Source: Betaproteobacteria bacterium
GTDB taxonomy: Bacteria; Pseudomonadota; Gammaproteobacteria; Burkholderiales; SG8-39
Reading direction: 5' to 3'
DNA length: 64,000 nt
Assembly: GCA_016713125.1 (NCBI GenBank)
Contig: JADJPT010000004.1
Coordinates: 1 to 64,000 of the forward strand
Positions 37,078 to 47,374 of the stretch are shown here, one piece after another. Position numbers and translations under genes: made by a program. Under the pieces are notes generated by a model. That model was not told the origin of the DNA. It saw only the letters and a program-made list of their open reading frames with translations, and ran no database searches. The stretch's first letter is position 1, and every line of letters begins with the position of its first letter.

Positions 37078-38343
37078 TTGCCCGCCGTGTTCGGGATCCC
37101 GGTCGATTTTCTGCTGTTCGCCGCGACGCTGCTGGGCGTCGCGCTGTTTCACCACCACACGCTCAAGGTCGCCCTAACCGGCCTGGCCATCATCACGCTG
37201 TACAAACTGGGGTTCACCGGCTTCAAGACCGGTGATGGCTTCGGCGGCCTGGCCTCGCATCTGGTTCACGAGTGGGTCATACTCACCAACCTGCTGGGCT
37301 TGCTGCTCGGTTTTGCACTGCTGTCCAAGCATTTCGAGGAAAGCCGGATACCGCAGATCCTGCCGCGTTTCCTGCCGGGGGATTGGAAGGGCGCGTTCGT
37401 CCTGCTGGTGATGATCTTCGTGCTCTCCTCGTTCCTCGACAATATTGCCGCAGCGATCATTGGTGGTTCGATTGCGGGCACCGTGTTCCGCGGCAAGGTG
37501 CATATCGGATATCTGGCGGCCATCGTTGCCGCTTCGAATGCCGGCGGTTCTGGCAGCGTGGTCGGCGACACGACGACCACCATGATGTGGATAGACGGCG
37601 TCAGTCCGATGGACGTGATCGAGGCTTTTGTCGCCGCCACCGCAGCGCTGATCGTGTTCGGCATCCCGGCTGCTCTACAGCAGCACCGCCACTCGCCCAT
37701 CGCCAAGGACACACCGGCAGGCACGGTGGTCGATTGGGCCAGAGTGGGAATCGTTGCGTTCATCCTGCTCGCCGCGATCGCCACCAACGTGACCGTGAAT
37801 CTGCAGTTCAATCACCTATCCTACAGTTTCCCGTTCCTGGGCGCGGCTGTGTGGGTGGCAATCCTGCTCGCCACGCCCCTGCGTGCCCCGGACTGGGCGC
37901 TGCTTCCCGATGCCTTCAAGGGCAGTCTGTTCCTGTTGTCGTTGATCCTGTGTGCCTCGATGATGCCGGTCGAGGCCTTGCCTGCGGCTTCCTGGATGAC
38001 GGCTTTGGGTCTGGGCTTCGTTTCCGCCGTATTCGACAATATCCCGCTGACCGCGCTCGCGCTGAAGCAGGGCGGTTACGACTGGGGATTCCTCGCCTAC
38101 GCGGTCGGCTTCGGCGGATCCATGATGTGGTTCGGATCCAGCGCCGGCGTCGCACTATCCAACATGTATCCGGAGGCCAAGTCGGTCGGACTGTGGGTCA
38201 GGCACGGCTGGTACATTGCCGTGGCCTACGTGGTCGGTTTCTTCGTGCTGCTGGCCATGCTCGGCTGGCATCCCAATGAACGCCACAAGGACGTCTCCCC
38301 AAAGCCTGCGGCCGCATCGGCATCCCGAATTTCGTCCTCCTGA
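37078..38343 (+). CDS. NhaD/citrate-type ion transporter
   Basis: A 421-residue membrane protein with about eleven helices in the ion-transporter superfamily fold. Two inverted halves each carry a signature, FLDNIAAAIIGGSIAG with SNAGGSGSVVGDTTTTM in the first and VFDNIPLTALALKQGG with GFGGSMMWFGSSAGVALSNM in the second. This resembles NhaD-type Na+/H+ antiporters. Only TTG (37078) or GTG (37087) are available as starts, and neither has a clear ribosome site. Lying 14 bases after pntB, it is probably in the pnt transcript, linking NADPH supply to ion homeostasis. Confidence 0.8.
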   Translation: MPAVFGIPVDFLLFAATLLGVALFHHHTLKVALTGLAIITLYKLGFTGFKTGDGFGGLASHLVHEWVILTNLLGLLLGFALLSKHFEESRIPQILPRFLPGDWKGAFVLLVMIFVLSSFLDNIAAAIIGGSIAGTVFRGKVHIGYLAAIVAASNAGGSGSVVGDTTTTMMWIDGVSPMDVIEAFVAATAALIVFGIPAALQQHRHSPIAKDTPAGTVVDWARVGIVAFILLAAIATNVTVNLQFNHLSYSFPFLGAAVWVAILLATPLRAPDWALLPDAFKGSLFLLSLILCASMMPVEALPAASWMTALGLGFVSAVFDNIPLTALALKQGGYDWGFLAYAVGFGGSMMWFGSSAGVALSNMYPEAKSVGLWVRHGWYIAVAYVVGFFVLLAMLGWHPNERHKDVSPKPAAASASRISSS

Positions 38344-38518
38344 GTTCGTGTGACGCGCTTTGCTGCGCTGCCCACGGCCCCCGGTCCGGGATGTATTGCC
38401 GCTCCGGGCGACGGGGGGTTATGATCAGCAGGTTACAGTCGCAGGCGCCGCGAATCTTCCGGGATGGGCGGAAAATCTCTCGGCTCTAGAAGAGAAAACA
38501 TAATCAGGAGACTTCAGC

Positions 38519-39682
38519 ATGTCCAAGCAAACCAAGACCAACGCAGTATCCGACACTACGCGTCGCAAGTTCCTGACCGGGGCTGCGGCTGCCGGCGCAG
38601 GTGCCGCCACGCTCGGCTTTCCGATGATCGCCAAGGCGCAGGCGGGGCCGATCACCCTGCGCTTCCAGAGCACCTGGCCGACCAAGGATATTTTCCACGA
38701 GTACGCCCAGGACTTCGTCAACAAGGTCAACGCGATGTCGGCGGGGCGTCTCAAGATCGAAATGCTGCCGGCCGGCGCGGTGGTCAAGGCTTTCGATCTT
38801 ATCGACGCGGTGTCCAAGGGCACGCTCGACGGAGGCCACGGTGTGGTCGCCTACTGGTACGGCAAGAACAACGCCATGGCGTTGTGGGGCTCGGGTCCCG
38901 CAGCTGGCATGGATCCGAACATGCTGCTGTCCTGGCACAAGTACGGCGGCGGCAAGGCGATGCTCGAGGAGATCTACAAGGGCCTCAACCTGGACGTGAA
39001 ATCCTTCCTGTACGGACCGATGCCGACGCAGCCTCTGGGCTGGTTCAAGAAGCCGATCACCAAGCCCGAGGATTTCAAGGGCCTAAAGTTCCGCACCGTG
39101 GGCCTGTCGATCGACATCTTCACCGGCATGGGCGCTGCGGTGAATGCCCTGCCCGGCGGAGAGCTCCTTCCCGGCCTGGATCGCGGCCGGCTCGATGGCG
39201 CCGAATTCAACATTGCCTCGTCCGACCGGCTGCTCGGCTTCGCCGACGTATCCAAGGTTTGCATGCTGCAGAGCTACCACCAGTCAGGCGAGCAGTTCGA
39301 GATCTCTTCAGCAAGAAGAAGTACGACTCGCTGCCCGCCGAACTCAAAGGCGATCATCGATAACGCGGTGGAGGCAGCTTCAGCCGACATGTCGTGGAAG
39401 GCCATCGACCGCTACTCGAAGGACTACATCGAGCTGCAGACCAAGGACAAGGTCAAGTTCTACAAGACGCCGGATTCGGTGCTCAAGCGCCAGCTCGACA
39501 TCTGGGATCAGATCGTCGCCAAGAAGTCGGCCGAGAATCCGCTGTTCGCCAAGGTGTACAACTCCATGAAGGACTTCGCCGGTCGCGCCGTGCGCTGGCA
39601 GAACGACACGATGGTGGACTTCAAGCCGGCCTTCCGTCAGGCCTTCGCCAAGCGCGCCGCCAAGCCGGCCGCGAAGAAGTAA
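38519..39682 (+). CDS. dctP: TRAP transporter substrate-binding protein, DctP family, Tat-exported
   Basis: A 387-codon protein with a twin-arginine leader (TTRRKFLTGAAAAGAGAATL, cut after AKAQA). It shows DctP landmarks FQSTWPTKDIFHEYAQDF, FRTVGLSIDIFTGMGAAVNA and the arginine/asparagine ligand region LDGAEFNIASSD. Two compensating indels scramble residues about 262-277. The other frame there reads FSKKKYDSLPAELK, which is the true sequence. The ligand is probably an organic anion such as a 2-oxo acid or carboxylate. A terminator follows, and dctQ and dctM lie downstream. The binding protein first, then a hairpin, then permeases is a usual way to over-produce the receptor. Confidence 0.9.
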   Translation: MSKQTKTNAVSDTTRRKFLTGAAAAGAGAATLGFPMIAKAQAGPITLRFQSTWPTKDIFHEYAQDFVNKVNAMSAGRLKIEMLPAGAVVKAFDLIDAVSKGTLDGGHGVVAYWYGKNNAMALWGSGPAAGMDPNMLLSWHKYGGGKAMLEEIYKGLNLDVKSFLYGPMPTQPLGWFKKPITKPEDFKGLKFRTVGLSIDIFTGMGAAVNALPGGELLPGLDRGRLDGAEFNIASSDRLLGFADVSKVCMLQSYHQSGEQFEISSARRSTTRCPPNSKAIIDNAVEAASADMSWKAIDRYSKDYIELQTKDKVKFYKTPDSVLKRQLDIWDQIVAKKSAENPLFAKVYNSMKDFAGRAVRWQNDTMVDFKPAFRQAFAKRAAKPAAKK

Positions 39683-39698
39683 TCCTGCGGGCGACAGG

Positions 39699-39734
39699 AC
39701 AGCCATCCGGTGCGAGCCGGATGGCTGTTTTTTT
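39699..39734 (+). terminator. intrinsic terminator/attenuator after dctP
   Basis: ACAGCCATCCGG pairs with CCGGATGGCTGT, followed by seven T. It separates the receptor gene from the permease genes and probably lowers expression of the latter. A TAGAAT box at 39777-39782 may restart transcription. Confidence 0.9.
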
Positions 39735-39806
39735 GTGGGTAACCGGCTGCTTCAGCCGTACGTAAGCCAGACCGAATAGAATCGCGTCCCCCCGAGCGCG
39801 GTGACC

Positions 39807-40430
39807 ATGCAGAAGATACTGATTTTTGTAGACAAGCTGAGCACCTGGATCGGACAGGCATTCGCCTGGCTGATCGTTGCGCTGACGCTGTCCATTTCCT
39901 ACGAGGTGTTCTCGCGCTACGTATTGGACGCACCACACGCCTGGATGTTCGACGCCACCAACATGATGTACGGCACGCTGTTCATGATGGCGGGCGCCTA
40001 CACGCTTTCGAAGAACGGTCACGTGCGTGGTGACGTTCTCTACGGCTTCTTCACGCCACGTACGCAGGCGACGATAGACCTGATCCTGTACGGGCTGTTC
40101 TTCATCCCCGGCGTGGTCGCGCTGGCGTGGGCCGGCTGGGGTTTCTTCCAGGATTCGCTGGCGCAGAACGAGCACTCTTCGGTGGCCGCCGACGGCCCGC
40201 CCGTGTATCCGTTCAAGTTCATCATCCCGTTCTCCGGCGCGTTGCTGCTCATGCAGGGCGTGGTCGAGATCGTGCGCTGCGTGATCTGCATACGCCAGGG
40301 CGCCTGGCCGACGCGCGAGGAAGACGTCGAGGAAGTCGACGTCGACAAGCTCAAGAAGATGGTGCATGTGAAGGACGAGGACATCGCCAAGCTCGACGCC
40401 TACGTCGTCAAGCAGGAGGCGGGCAAATGA
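39807..40430 (+). CDS. dctQ: TRAP transporter small permease, DctQ family
   Basis: A 207-residue protein with four membrane helices, for example AWLIVALTLSISYEVFSRYV and IDLILYGLFFIPGVVALAWA, and the DctQ motif EVFSRYVLDAPHAWMFD. The charged C-terminus (EEDVEEVDVDKLKKMVHVKD) is longer than usual. The start is the ATG at 39807. A GTG six bases earlier is possible. Its TGA overlaps the dctM ATG, giving translational coupling. Confidence 0.9.
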   Translation: MQKILIFVDKLSTWIGQAFAWLIVALTLSISYEVFSRYVLDAPHAWMFDATNMMYGTLFMMAGAYTLSKNGHVRGDVLYGFFTPRTQATIDLILYGLFFIPGVVALAWAGWGFFQDSLAQNEHSSVAADGPPVYPFKFIIPFSGALLLMQGVVEIVRCVICIRQGAWPTREEDVEEVDVDKLKKMVHVKDEDIAKLDAYVVKQEAGK

Positions 40431-42389
40431 GGAAGGAGCTCTGGTTCGGCTTCTCGCTGATGGCGCTGATCATCGCCGGCTGCGCATTCATGCTCATTAG
40501 CGTCCCGACGATCACGAATGGCCACCTGGGCCTGCTGATGCTTGCGCTGGTGGTGGTGGCGATCATGCTCGGCTTCCCGACCGCCTTCACGCTGATGGGC
40601 ATGGGCATGCTGTTTGGCTGGTTCGCCTTCGGCTTCGAAACGCGCAAGATCCTCGATCTGATGGTGCAGCGTGCCTACGCCGTGATGGCCAACGACGTGC
40701 TCATTTCGGTGCCGCTGTTCGTATTCATGGGTTATCTGGTCGAACGCGCCAACCTGATCGAAAAGCTGTTCAGGAGCCTGCATCTTTCCATGGCCCGATT
40801 GCCCGGTTCGCTGGCGGTCGCCACGCTGGTGACCTGCGCGATATTCGCCACCGCAACCGGCATTGTCGGGGCGGTCGTCACGCTGATGGGGCTGCTGGCG
40901 TTGCCGGCCATGCTGCGTGCAGGCTACAGCGTGCAGATCTCCGCCGGCGCCATAACCGCCGGCGGCTGCCTCGGCATCCTGATTCCGCCCAGCATCCTGC
41001 TGATCGTCTATGGCGCGACGGCCGGCGTGTCCGGTGGTGCAGCTTTACGCCGGTGCCTTCTTCCCCGGCATCATGCTGCGAGGCCTGTACGTTGGGTACG
41101 TCATTCTGCTTGCCAAGCTGAAGCCCTCGCTGATGCCGGCGTTGCCTGAGGCGGATCGCTACGTGCCGCTGCCACCGGTCTCAGCCGCCCTGTCCGCAGA
41201 TGGACGAGGCCGCGCATTGCCGCGACTGATCGGAGCGCTCAAGGGCAAGCGCAATGCCGACGTCCCGGCAAGCGCGATCGCCAGACAGTTGTTCATCACG
41301 CTGCTGCCCGCGCTTGCATTCGCGCTGCTGATGGGCCTCATGTATCGCGTGGTCACTGCGCCGCCGCCGGTGCAGGATTCCGGCGGATTGCTGGAAATGG
41401 GCTCGGTCGCCGCCGACAAGGCCGATGCGGAAGCTGACAGTGCCGAACCGGATGGACTCAGGGAGCCGGGCGAGGAAGGCCTGTCGGAGCCGCCGGCTGC
41501 CGAGGACGGTGTGAAGGAGCCGCCTGCCGAGGGCGCAGCGGAGAGCGCAAAGGCGCCTTCGCCGGTCAGCAACGTTCCGGCGCAGACACCAGTGGAACCC
41601 GTCGTGCAGGCGCCGGCGCCGGCCGAGGCTCTGCCGGCGCCGACCAGCTATTGGATTGTCCTGGGTGTGGGTGCCGGGCTGCTCGCAGCGTTCTACGCGA
41701 TCTTCAGCTTCACGCGGCTGGAGATCTTCAAGATGCTGCTGAGCTCCTTCTTCCCGCTCGCCATGCTGATCCTGGCGGTGCTAGGTTCGATCGTGTTCGG
41801 TCTGGCCACGCCGACCGAGGCGGCGGCGATCGGCTCGATGGGTGGGCTGCTGCTCGCCGCAGCTTATCGGCAACTGAACTACCGGGTGGTGAAGGAATCC
41901 GTCTATCTGACTGCCAAGACTTCGGCGATGGTCTGCTGGTTGTTCGTCGGCTCCTCGATCTTCTCCGCGGCCTTTGCGCTGCTCGGCGGTCAGGAGATCG
42001 TCGAGACCTGGGTGCTGTCGCTCGGCCTGACGCCCATCCAGTTCATGATCCTCGCGCAGATCATCATTTTCGTCCTGGGCTGGCCGCTGGAGTGGACCGA
42101 GATCATCGTGATCTTCATGCCGATCTTCATACCACTGCTGCCCAAGTTCGGCATCGATCCGCTGTTCTTCGGCCTGCTGGTGGCGCTCAACCTGCAGACC
42201 GCCTTCCTGTCTCCGCCCGTGGCGATGGCAGCGTTCTACCTGAAAGGCGTGTCGCCGCCGCACGTGACCCTGAATCAGATCTTCGCCGGCATGCTGCCCT
42301 TCATGGGCATACAGGTGGTCGCGTTGGCGCTGCTGTATATCTTCCCCGGCATAGGCTTGTGGCTGCCGCAGGTGCTGTATGGCAGATAG
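40427..42389 (+). CDS. dctM: TRAP transporter large permease, DctM family, with acidic insert; one frameshift
   Basis: About 653 residues, against the usual 430. The N-terminal half has LGFPTAFTLMGMGMLFG and AGGCLGILIPPSILLIVYGA. The C-terminal half has LATPTEAAAIGSMGGLLLAA and GWPLEWTEIIVIFMPIFIPL. Between them, residues about 285-430 hold two extra hydrophobic helices flanking a segment of some 80 residues rich in Glu, Asp, Ala and Pro (about 325-402). An extra G near 41033 breaks the frame after TAGVSG. It forms the sodium-driven transport core with DctQ. The insert has no obvious catalytic motif and could be a regulatory or partner-binding loop. Confidence 0.9.
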
Positions 42390-42398
42390 TCCGAGGGC

Positions 42399-42860
42399 CT
42401 AGTCGGCAGGGCGCGTCTCGTGCAGCGCGAGCACCCAGCAGCTGATCGCGCCGCGCACGTCGCGCACGGCGTTCAGCGCGACATCGACCTCGCGAGAGAC
42501 TTGCGGCTCGCCATCGGCGGCCGGATACAGCGGAGCCCGGGCGCGTACGGGGCCGTGCTCCGCACGCACGCGTTCCTCCAGTTCTGCCAGCAACTCGGTG
42601 CCGCCGGCCGCGAACAATGCGGAACCCGCCTGGCGACCAAGCAGCTGATCGGCGCGCGTGCCGCAGAGTTGTTCGAGCGCCGGGTTGGCGAAAGTGAGCG
42701 GCATGCCGGGGCGGTGCGCGTCGAGCAGGGCGATCGCGAAGCCGCAGGCACTCAGCGCCGCGCGATTCAAGGCGCTGTCGGACAGCAACTGGAAATAGCG
42801 CCGGGGCGGGGCGGCGGCGGTCAGCCAGGATTTCCGTGCGCGGGATCGATCTGCAAACAA
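42399..42860 (-). CDS. stand-alone PAS-domain protein
   Basis: About 153 residues with one PAS domain (ACGFAIALLDAHRPGMPLTF, then ANPALEQLCGTRADQLLGRQ) and no output domain. The LOV flavin cysteine motif NCRFLQ is not present, so it is not an obvious photoreceptor. The frame opens at a TTG. An ATG in another frame just upstream (MTLVCRSIPRTEILA) suggests the true N-terminus is one indel away. It converges on dctM, with 9 bases between the stops. A partner kinase or cyclase elsewhere may receive its signal. The PAS/GGDEF protein at 29484 is one candidate in this window, on positional grounds only. Confidence 0.6.
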   Translation of the reverse strand: MFADRSRARKSWLTAAAPPRRYFQLLSDSALNRAALSACGFAIALLDAHRPGMPLTFANPALEQLCGTRADQLLGRQAGSALFAAGGTELLAELEERVRAEHGPVRARAPLYPAADGEPQVSREVDVALNAVRDVRGAISCWVLALHETRPAD

Positions 42861-43000
42861 GTGTCATGCGTGCTTTTTGCCATAGGTCGGATCGCATCGG
42901 CAAGCGACTGTCAGGCAAAAAACTCAGAATATTCAATCGAATGTGACAAAAACACAGGATCACCGAGAACTTGGGGCGCCCCCCGGTGTTGTCTGCCCGT

Positions 43001-44072
<1,072 letters not shown>

Positions 44073-44249
44073 GTCCGGGATCCGGTCCGTGGTGATGTCT
44101 CTGCGCTGGTTCAGCAACCCCCGTGCCAGCACGCGCCTCATAGGCGAACGCGCGCAAGAAGTGGCCGGATGTCAGTTCGGAGAAAGCCGCGTGCAGACCA
44201 GAAAGTGCACGGGGTGTCGTGCGTGCATCGGCATGGTGCGCGATGTTGC

Positions 44250-44270
44250 GCTGCGGCGAAACGCCGCAGC
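44250..44270. other. perfect 9-bp hairpin after the HD-domain gene
   Basis: GCTGCGGCG-AAA-CGCCGCAGC forms a perfect stem six bases beyond the stop of the HD-domain gene. No T-run follows on either strand. It could be a weak terminator or a 3'-end stabiliser in the 200-base gap before ybiB. Confidence 0.45.
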
Positions 44271-44276
44271 ACCCTC

Positions 44277-45224
44277 TCAGGCGGCGTTTCGGATGGGGGC
44301 GGAGAGTGAGTAACAGAGACGGCGCAGGCGCGAGAAATCCGCTTTCTCCAGCACCGAGCGAAGATGGTCGATATTGCGGTCGATCTCGACGGCGTACATG
44401 TCCTCGCCGCCGAAATGTGCCTCCGCGTACCGGTCCACTCCGCCCAGCTTGTTGCGGATGCGGGTGCGCGCGACATACTCGTAGAACCCGGGTGTCTTGA
44501 TGATCAGGTCTTCGGGCGAGGTGTAGCGAACCAGTTCACGACCGTCGGGCAGAGTCTCGCGCGCGATCCGCCCGTAAACGAACTCCTGGTACAGGAAGTC
44601 GCGGCATTTCTCCAGATACAGGCGGTCGGACATCTGCCCTATCAGGTCGGCGGTGCCGACCATGCAGCCGAGCAGCCTGTCCTTCGGATCGCTCACGTCG
44701 ATATTCTCGACTTCCACCTCGTAGCCCGTGAAATGCACGATGCGTGCCGCGAGCGTCGCCTCCTCTATGAATCCGGCTGTGGGGAGGTAGCGCGCAAGGA
44801 AATCCGCGCTGCGCGACACATGCACCTTGGTGAACACGGCGCCGTTCTCGACCTGCGCTTCGGATGCACGCTTCATGTAACCGGAGTCGTGCAGCAGGGC
44901 AATGATCACACCCAGCGCCGCGCGGCGCGGCCCGAGCCGGTCCTGCGTCGCGCAGACGCGCTCATGGCCATCGATCAGGCGCGCCATGGCCAGCGTCATG
45001 TCCAGCGTGTGGCGAATGTCGTGATACAGCGTGTCGCAGGCGAGGTAACCGGGGAAACGCCCCTCGAACAGCGCCCGTACATCGTCGAAGGTATGCGCCA
45101 GGGCGCTGAAATCCTCGCCGGGGTAGCGCTGCGCGAACAGGCTCACGACGGCGTCGCGGACTGCGCCCGCGTCCTCGACATTGACGCGATTGGTGACGTC
45201 GTTCTGATTGAGGCGGCTGTTCAT
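44277..45224 (-). CDS. HD-domain phosphohydrolase-like protein
   Basis: A 315-residue soluble protein. The HD metal-binding residues are seen in DTLYHDIRHTLDMTLAMARL (about residues 60-80) and IIALLHDSGYMK (about 105-116), followed by further conserved histidines in ARIVHFTGYEVEV. This pattern fits HD/PDEase-type nucleotide phosphohydrolases. No HD-GYP or RelA motif is seen. The substrate is unknown, and cyclic nucleotides or (p)ppGpp are only possibilities. The start at 45224 is the first ATG of the conserved part and lies 38 bases downstream of a good promoter -10. Confidence 0.75.
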   Translation of the reverse strand: MNSRLNQNDVTNRVNVEDAGAVRDAVVSLFAQRYPGEDFSALAHTFDDVRALFEGRFPGYLACDTLYHDIRHTLDMTLAMARLIDGHERVCATQDRLGPRRAALGVIIALLHDSGYMKRASEAQVENGAVFTKVHVSRSADFLARYLPTAGFIEEATLAARIVHFTGYEVEVENIDVSDPKDRLLGCMVGTADLIGQMSDRLYLEKCRDFLYQEFVYGRIARETLPDGRELVRYTSPEDLIIKTPGFYEYVARTRIRNKLGGVDRYAEAHFGGEDMYAVEIDRNIDHLRSVLEKADFSRLRRLCYSLSAPIRNAA

Positions 45225-45261
45225 TTCGCCAGCTTGGGGACCTGCCGGATGGAATGCGGCA

Positions 45262-45290
45262 ATTATCCCCGCCCGTCGCGGCGGCCGCAA
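45262..45290 (-). promoter_or_regulatory. promoter of the HD-domain gene
   Basis: On the minus strand TTGCGG (45285-45290) and GATAAT (45262-45267) are spaced by 17 bases. They lie upstream of the HD gene start and just downstream of the RNase P RNA gene. Confidence 0.5.
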
Positions 45291-45348
45291 GAATATTTAT
45301 CCCGTTGTCTTTCAATCGGCGTCAGGGATTGTGCGGATGCGGCAAAGC

Positions 45349-45700
45349 GGGAGCCGGCCGGTAAGCCGGGTTCTGTCGACACCGCGCCCGTGAGGGTGAG
45401 ATGCCGGGACAGCCATTCCTCTGGGCCAGGGATTGCTCCCGGGCTCTAGCCACCTACCCGCAAGCTTGGCCGAGCCGGCCTATGGTGCTTGCGCACCGCG
45501 CTTGCCTATTTGGTGTTGCTCCGGATGGAGGTTGCCGCGTTTCACCCCGCCGCCCCGAACTGCCGAGGCTGCGGACTCGTCTCTGTGGCCCTGTTCGTCA
45601 CCTCGCGGCGCCCGGCCGTTAGCCGGCATCCTGCTCTGCGGAGCCCGGACTTTCCTCCACGCGATGCAGCACTGCGCAGCGGCTGTCTGGCCGACTCCCG
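45349..45700 (-). ncRNA. rnpB: RNase P RNA, bacterial type A
   Basis: Read on the minus strand the gene starts GGGAGTCGGCC near 45700, and its end GGCCGGCTCCC near 45349 pairs with this, closing the P1 helix. The universal core GAGGAAAGTCCGGGC lies at 45643-45657, followed by the conserved GGTGACGAACAGGGCCACAG region. The 3' core AGAACCCGGCTTA is at 45362-45374. The length of about 352 bases fits type A RNase P RNA. It is the catalytic RNA that matures tRNA 5' ends. A TAGAAT box on the minus strand (45707-45712) is a plausible -10. The exact ends are estimated from the P1 pairing. Confidence 0.95.
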
Positions 45701-45737
45701 GGCGGGATTCTACGCGCTCATCCGCGTCGCCGGTGGG

Positions 45738-46346
45738 CTAGAACGGCAGCGCGGCCCGGCGCCGGAACCAGCCGGCGATGGAAAAACGTTCCCGGGTGGC
45801 GGCCTGCACCTCATGCGCAATGCTCGCGGACAGGAAGGTCACCAGCGTGCCGGCGCGGGGCACAACCTCCACGCTGTGCGCCTGCGTGGTCCACAGGTGC
45901 AGGGTTCCGCCGGCGCTCTCGTCCCATTCGGGATTCAGATACAGCACGGTCGATACCAGCCGAGCGTCGGAATCGCGGTGGCGGTCCAGGTGGCGAACGT
46001 AGCGCCCCCCCGGGGGGTAGACGGCGAAATGCGCCTCGTACTCTGCGATGCCCAGATGCAACGCCGCGTTGATCTCGCGGCCCAGCGCCTGCATGCCGGC
46101 CAGGAAACCGCGCGTCGCCGGTCCGCCATCATGCGTGTCGAGCCAGAGTATGCGGTCGCCGCGCAGGTCCGCGCGTACCGCGCGGCCGGCGCCGCGGCCG
46201 GTGCCGGCCGGCTGCAGCCGGCCGGCGGCGTCGTGCTCGCGCAGTTCGGCCAGCAGTGCGGCGCAGTCTTGCGCGGTCCACGCGTCGCGCTGCACGTACC
46301 AGCCCTCACCGGCCAGCGCCTCGATCAGCGCCGGCGCAGAGATCAC
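45738..46346 (-). CDS. 2-oxoglutarate/Fe(II) oxygenase, prolyl-4-hydroxylase type
   Basis: A 202-residue protein. The iron facial triad is visible as the His and Asp of RYVRHLDRHRDSDARLV (about residues 117-133) and the distal His of SASIAHEVQAATRERFSIAG, where the later arginine is the usual 2-oxoglutarate ligand. VSTVLYLNPEWDESAGGTLH is typical of the P4H/EGL-9 group. The start is a GTG at 46346 overlapping the stop of the luciferase-like gene (GTGA), which fits a tight operon. The target, either a protein proline or a small molecule, is unknown. Confidence 0.82.
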   Translation of the reverse strand: MISAPALIEALAGEGWYVQRDAWTAQDCAALLAELREHDAAGRLQPAGTGRGAGRAVRADLRGDRILWLDTHDGGPATRGFLAGMQALGREINAALHLGIAEYEAHFAVYPPGGRYVRHLDRHRDSDARLVSTVLYLNPEWDESAGGTLHLWTTQAHSVEVVPRAGTLVTFLSASIAHEVQAATRERFSIAGWFRRRAALPF

Positions 46347-47371
46347 TGCGGCGCCAGGCCGAAGGCGTCGGCGATCAGTTCGTAGGACGCCAGCCGCGAG
46401 GCGTAGTCGCCGGTGATGGTGAGCAGCATCAATTCGTCGGCGGCATAGCGTTCGGCCAGCGCGCCCAGTTGCGCCCGGCAGGTCGCCGGTCCGCCTATCA
46501 CTGCGCGCGGACGCTGGCTCTCGACGTAGGCGCGTTCCTGCGCCGTGTAGCGATGACGCCCGGCCTCTTCGAGCGTGGGTACCGGGGTGTCGAGTCCTTG
46601 TGCCATGTGCAGCCTGCGCAGGTCTATCGAGGCGGCCAGTCGCTCGGCTTCGGCATCGCTCTCGGCGCAGATCGCGAACACGCAGACCAGGCCCTGCGCG
46701 GCGCGCTCCCGCGGTACCGGCCCCTCGCTGTCGGCGGCGCGCGACTGGTAGCGCTGCCGATAGGCGCGCATCACCGCATCGCCGCCCTGCGCATTGATGA
46801 AATGCGCGAATGCGAAGCGCACGCCGAACTGGGCGGCGAGCAGCCCGCTGTAGTCGGAGGATCCGAGCAGCCACAGTTCCGGCGCGGTCGGCACCTCGGG
46901 CATGGCGCGCACGCGTTTGTGCGGGTGATCGGCGGGCAGCGTGCCATCGAGGTGGCCGAGCAGTTCCCACACCTGCTCGGGAAAACGCTCGGCGTCGGCG
47001 AATGCTCCCGGCGAGAGGGCGCGTGCGGTGCGCTGGTCGCCGCCGGGCGCGCGGCCGATGCCGAGGTCAATGCGGCCCGGGTACAGCGCCTCGAGCATGC
47101 GGAACACTTCGGCAACCTTCAGCGCGCTGTAGTAGGGCAGCAGCACGCCGCCCGTGCCGATGCGTATGCGCCGCGTCTCGGCGCCCAGGCGGGCCAGCAG
47201 GATTTCCGGGCAGGGATCGGCCAGCGCGCCTATGGAATGATGCTCGGCGAGCCAGTAGCGCGCGTAGCCCAGGCGCTCGGCGGCGCGCGCCAGCTTCAGG
47301 GTCTCGTCGATCGCCCGGCTGGGCGACTGGCCGCTGATGATCGGGGACTGGTCGAGTACGGAGAGTTGCAT
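46343..47371 (-). CDS. luciferase-like (LLM) flavin-dependent oxidoreductase
   Basis: A 342-residue TIM-barrel protein of the bacterial luciferase superfamily. It has SVLDQSPIISGQSPSRAIDE at the N-terminus, ARYWLAEHHSIGALADPCPE, RIRIGTGGVLLPYYSALKVA and GRIDLGIGRAPGGDQRTA, which identify the MsnO8-like subgroup. It is expected to use FMNH2 or F420-like flavin with oxygen. The substrate is unknown. It lies between an MFS gene, three bases upstream, and the 2-oxoglutarate oxygenase, so the three are one operon. Confidence 0.88.
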   Translation of the reverse strand: MQLSVLDQSPIISGQSPSRAIDETLKLARAAERLGYARYWLAEHHSIGALADPCPEILLARLGAETRRIRIGTGGVLLPYYSALKVAEVFRMLEALYPGRIDLGIGRAPGGDQRTARALSPGAFADAERFPEQVWELLGHLDGTLPADHPHKRVRAMPEVPTAPELWLLGSSDYSGLLAAQFGVRFAFAHFINAQGGDAVMRAYRQRYQSRAADSEGPVPRERAAQGLVCVFAICAESDAEAERLAASIDLRRLHMAQGLDTPVPTLEEAGRHRYTAQERAYVESQRPRAVIGGPATCRAQLGALAERYAADELMLLTITGDYASRLASYELIADAFGLAPQ

Positions 47372-47374
47372 GGT

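Noticed and set aside
39301..39350. A divergent ligand-binding loop in DctP
   Set aside because: The odd residues disappear if the other frame is read between two single-base indels, giving normal family sequence, so this is a compensated error.
42961..42988. GC-rich inverted repeat CACCG...GGGGCGCCCC...CGGTG after ybiB as a terminator
   Set aside because: The pairing is partial and no T-run follows on either strand, so I do not call it.
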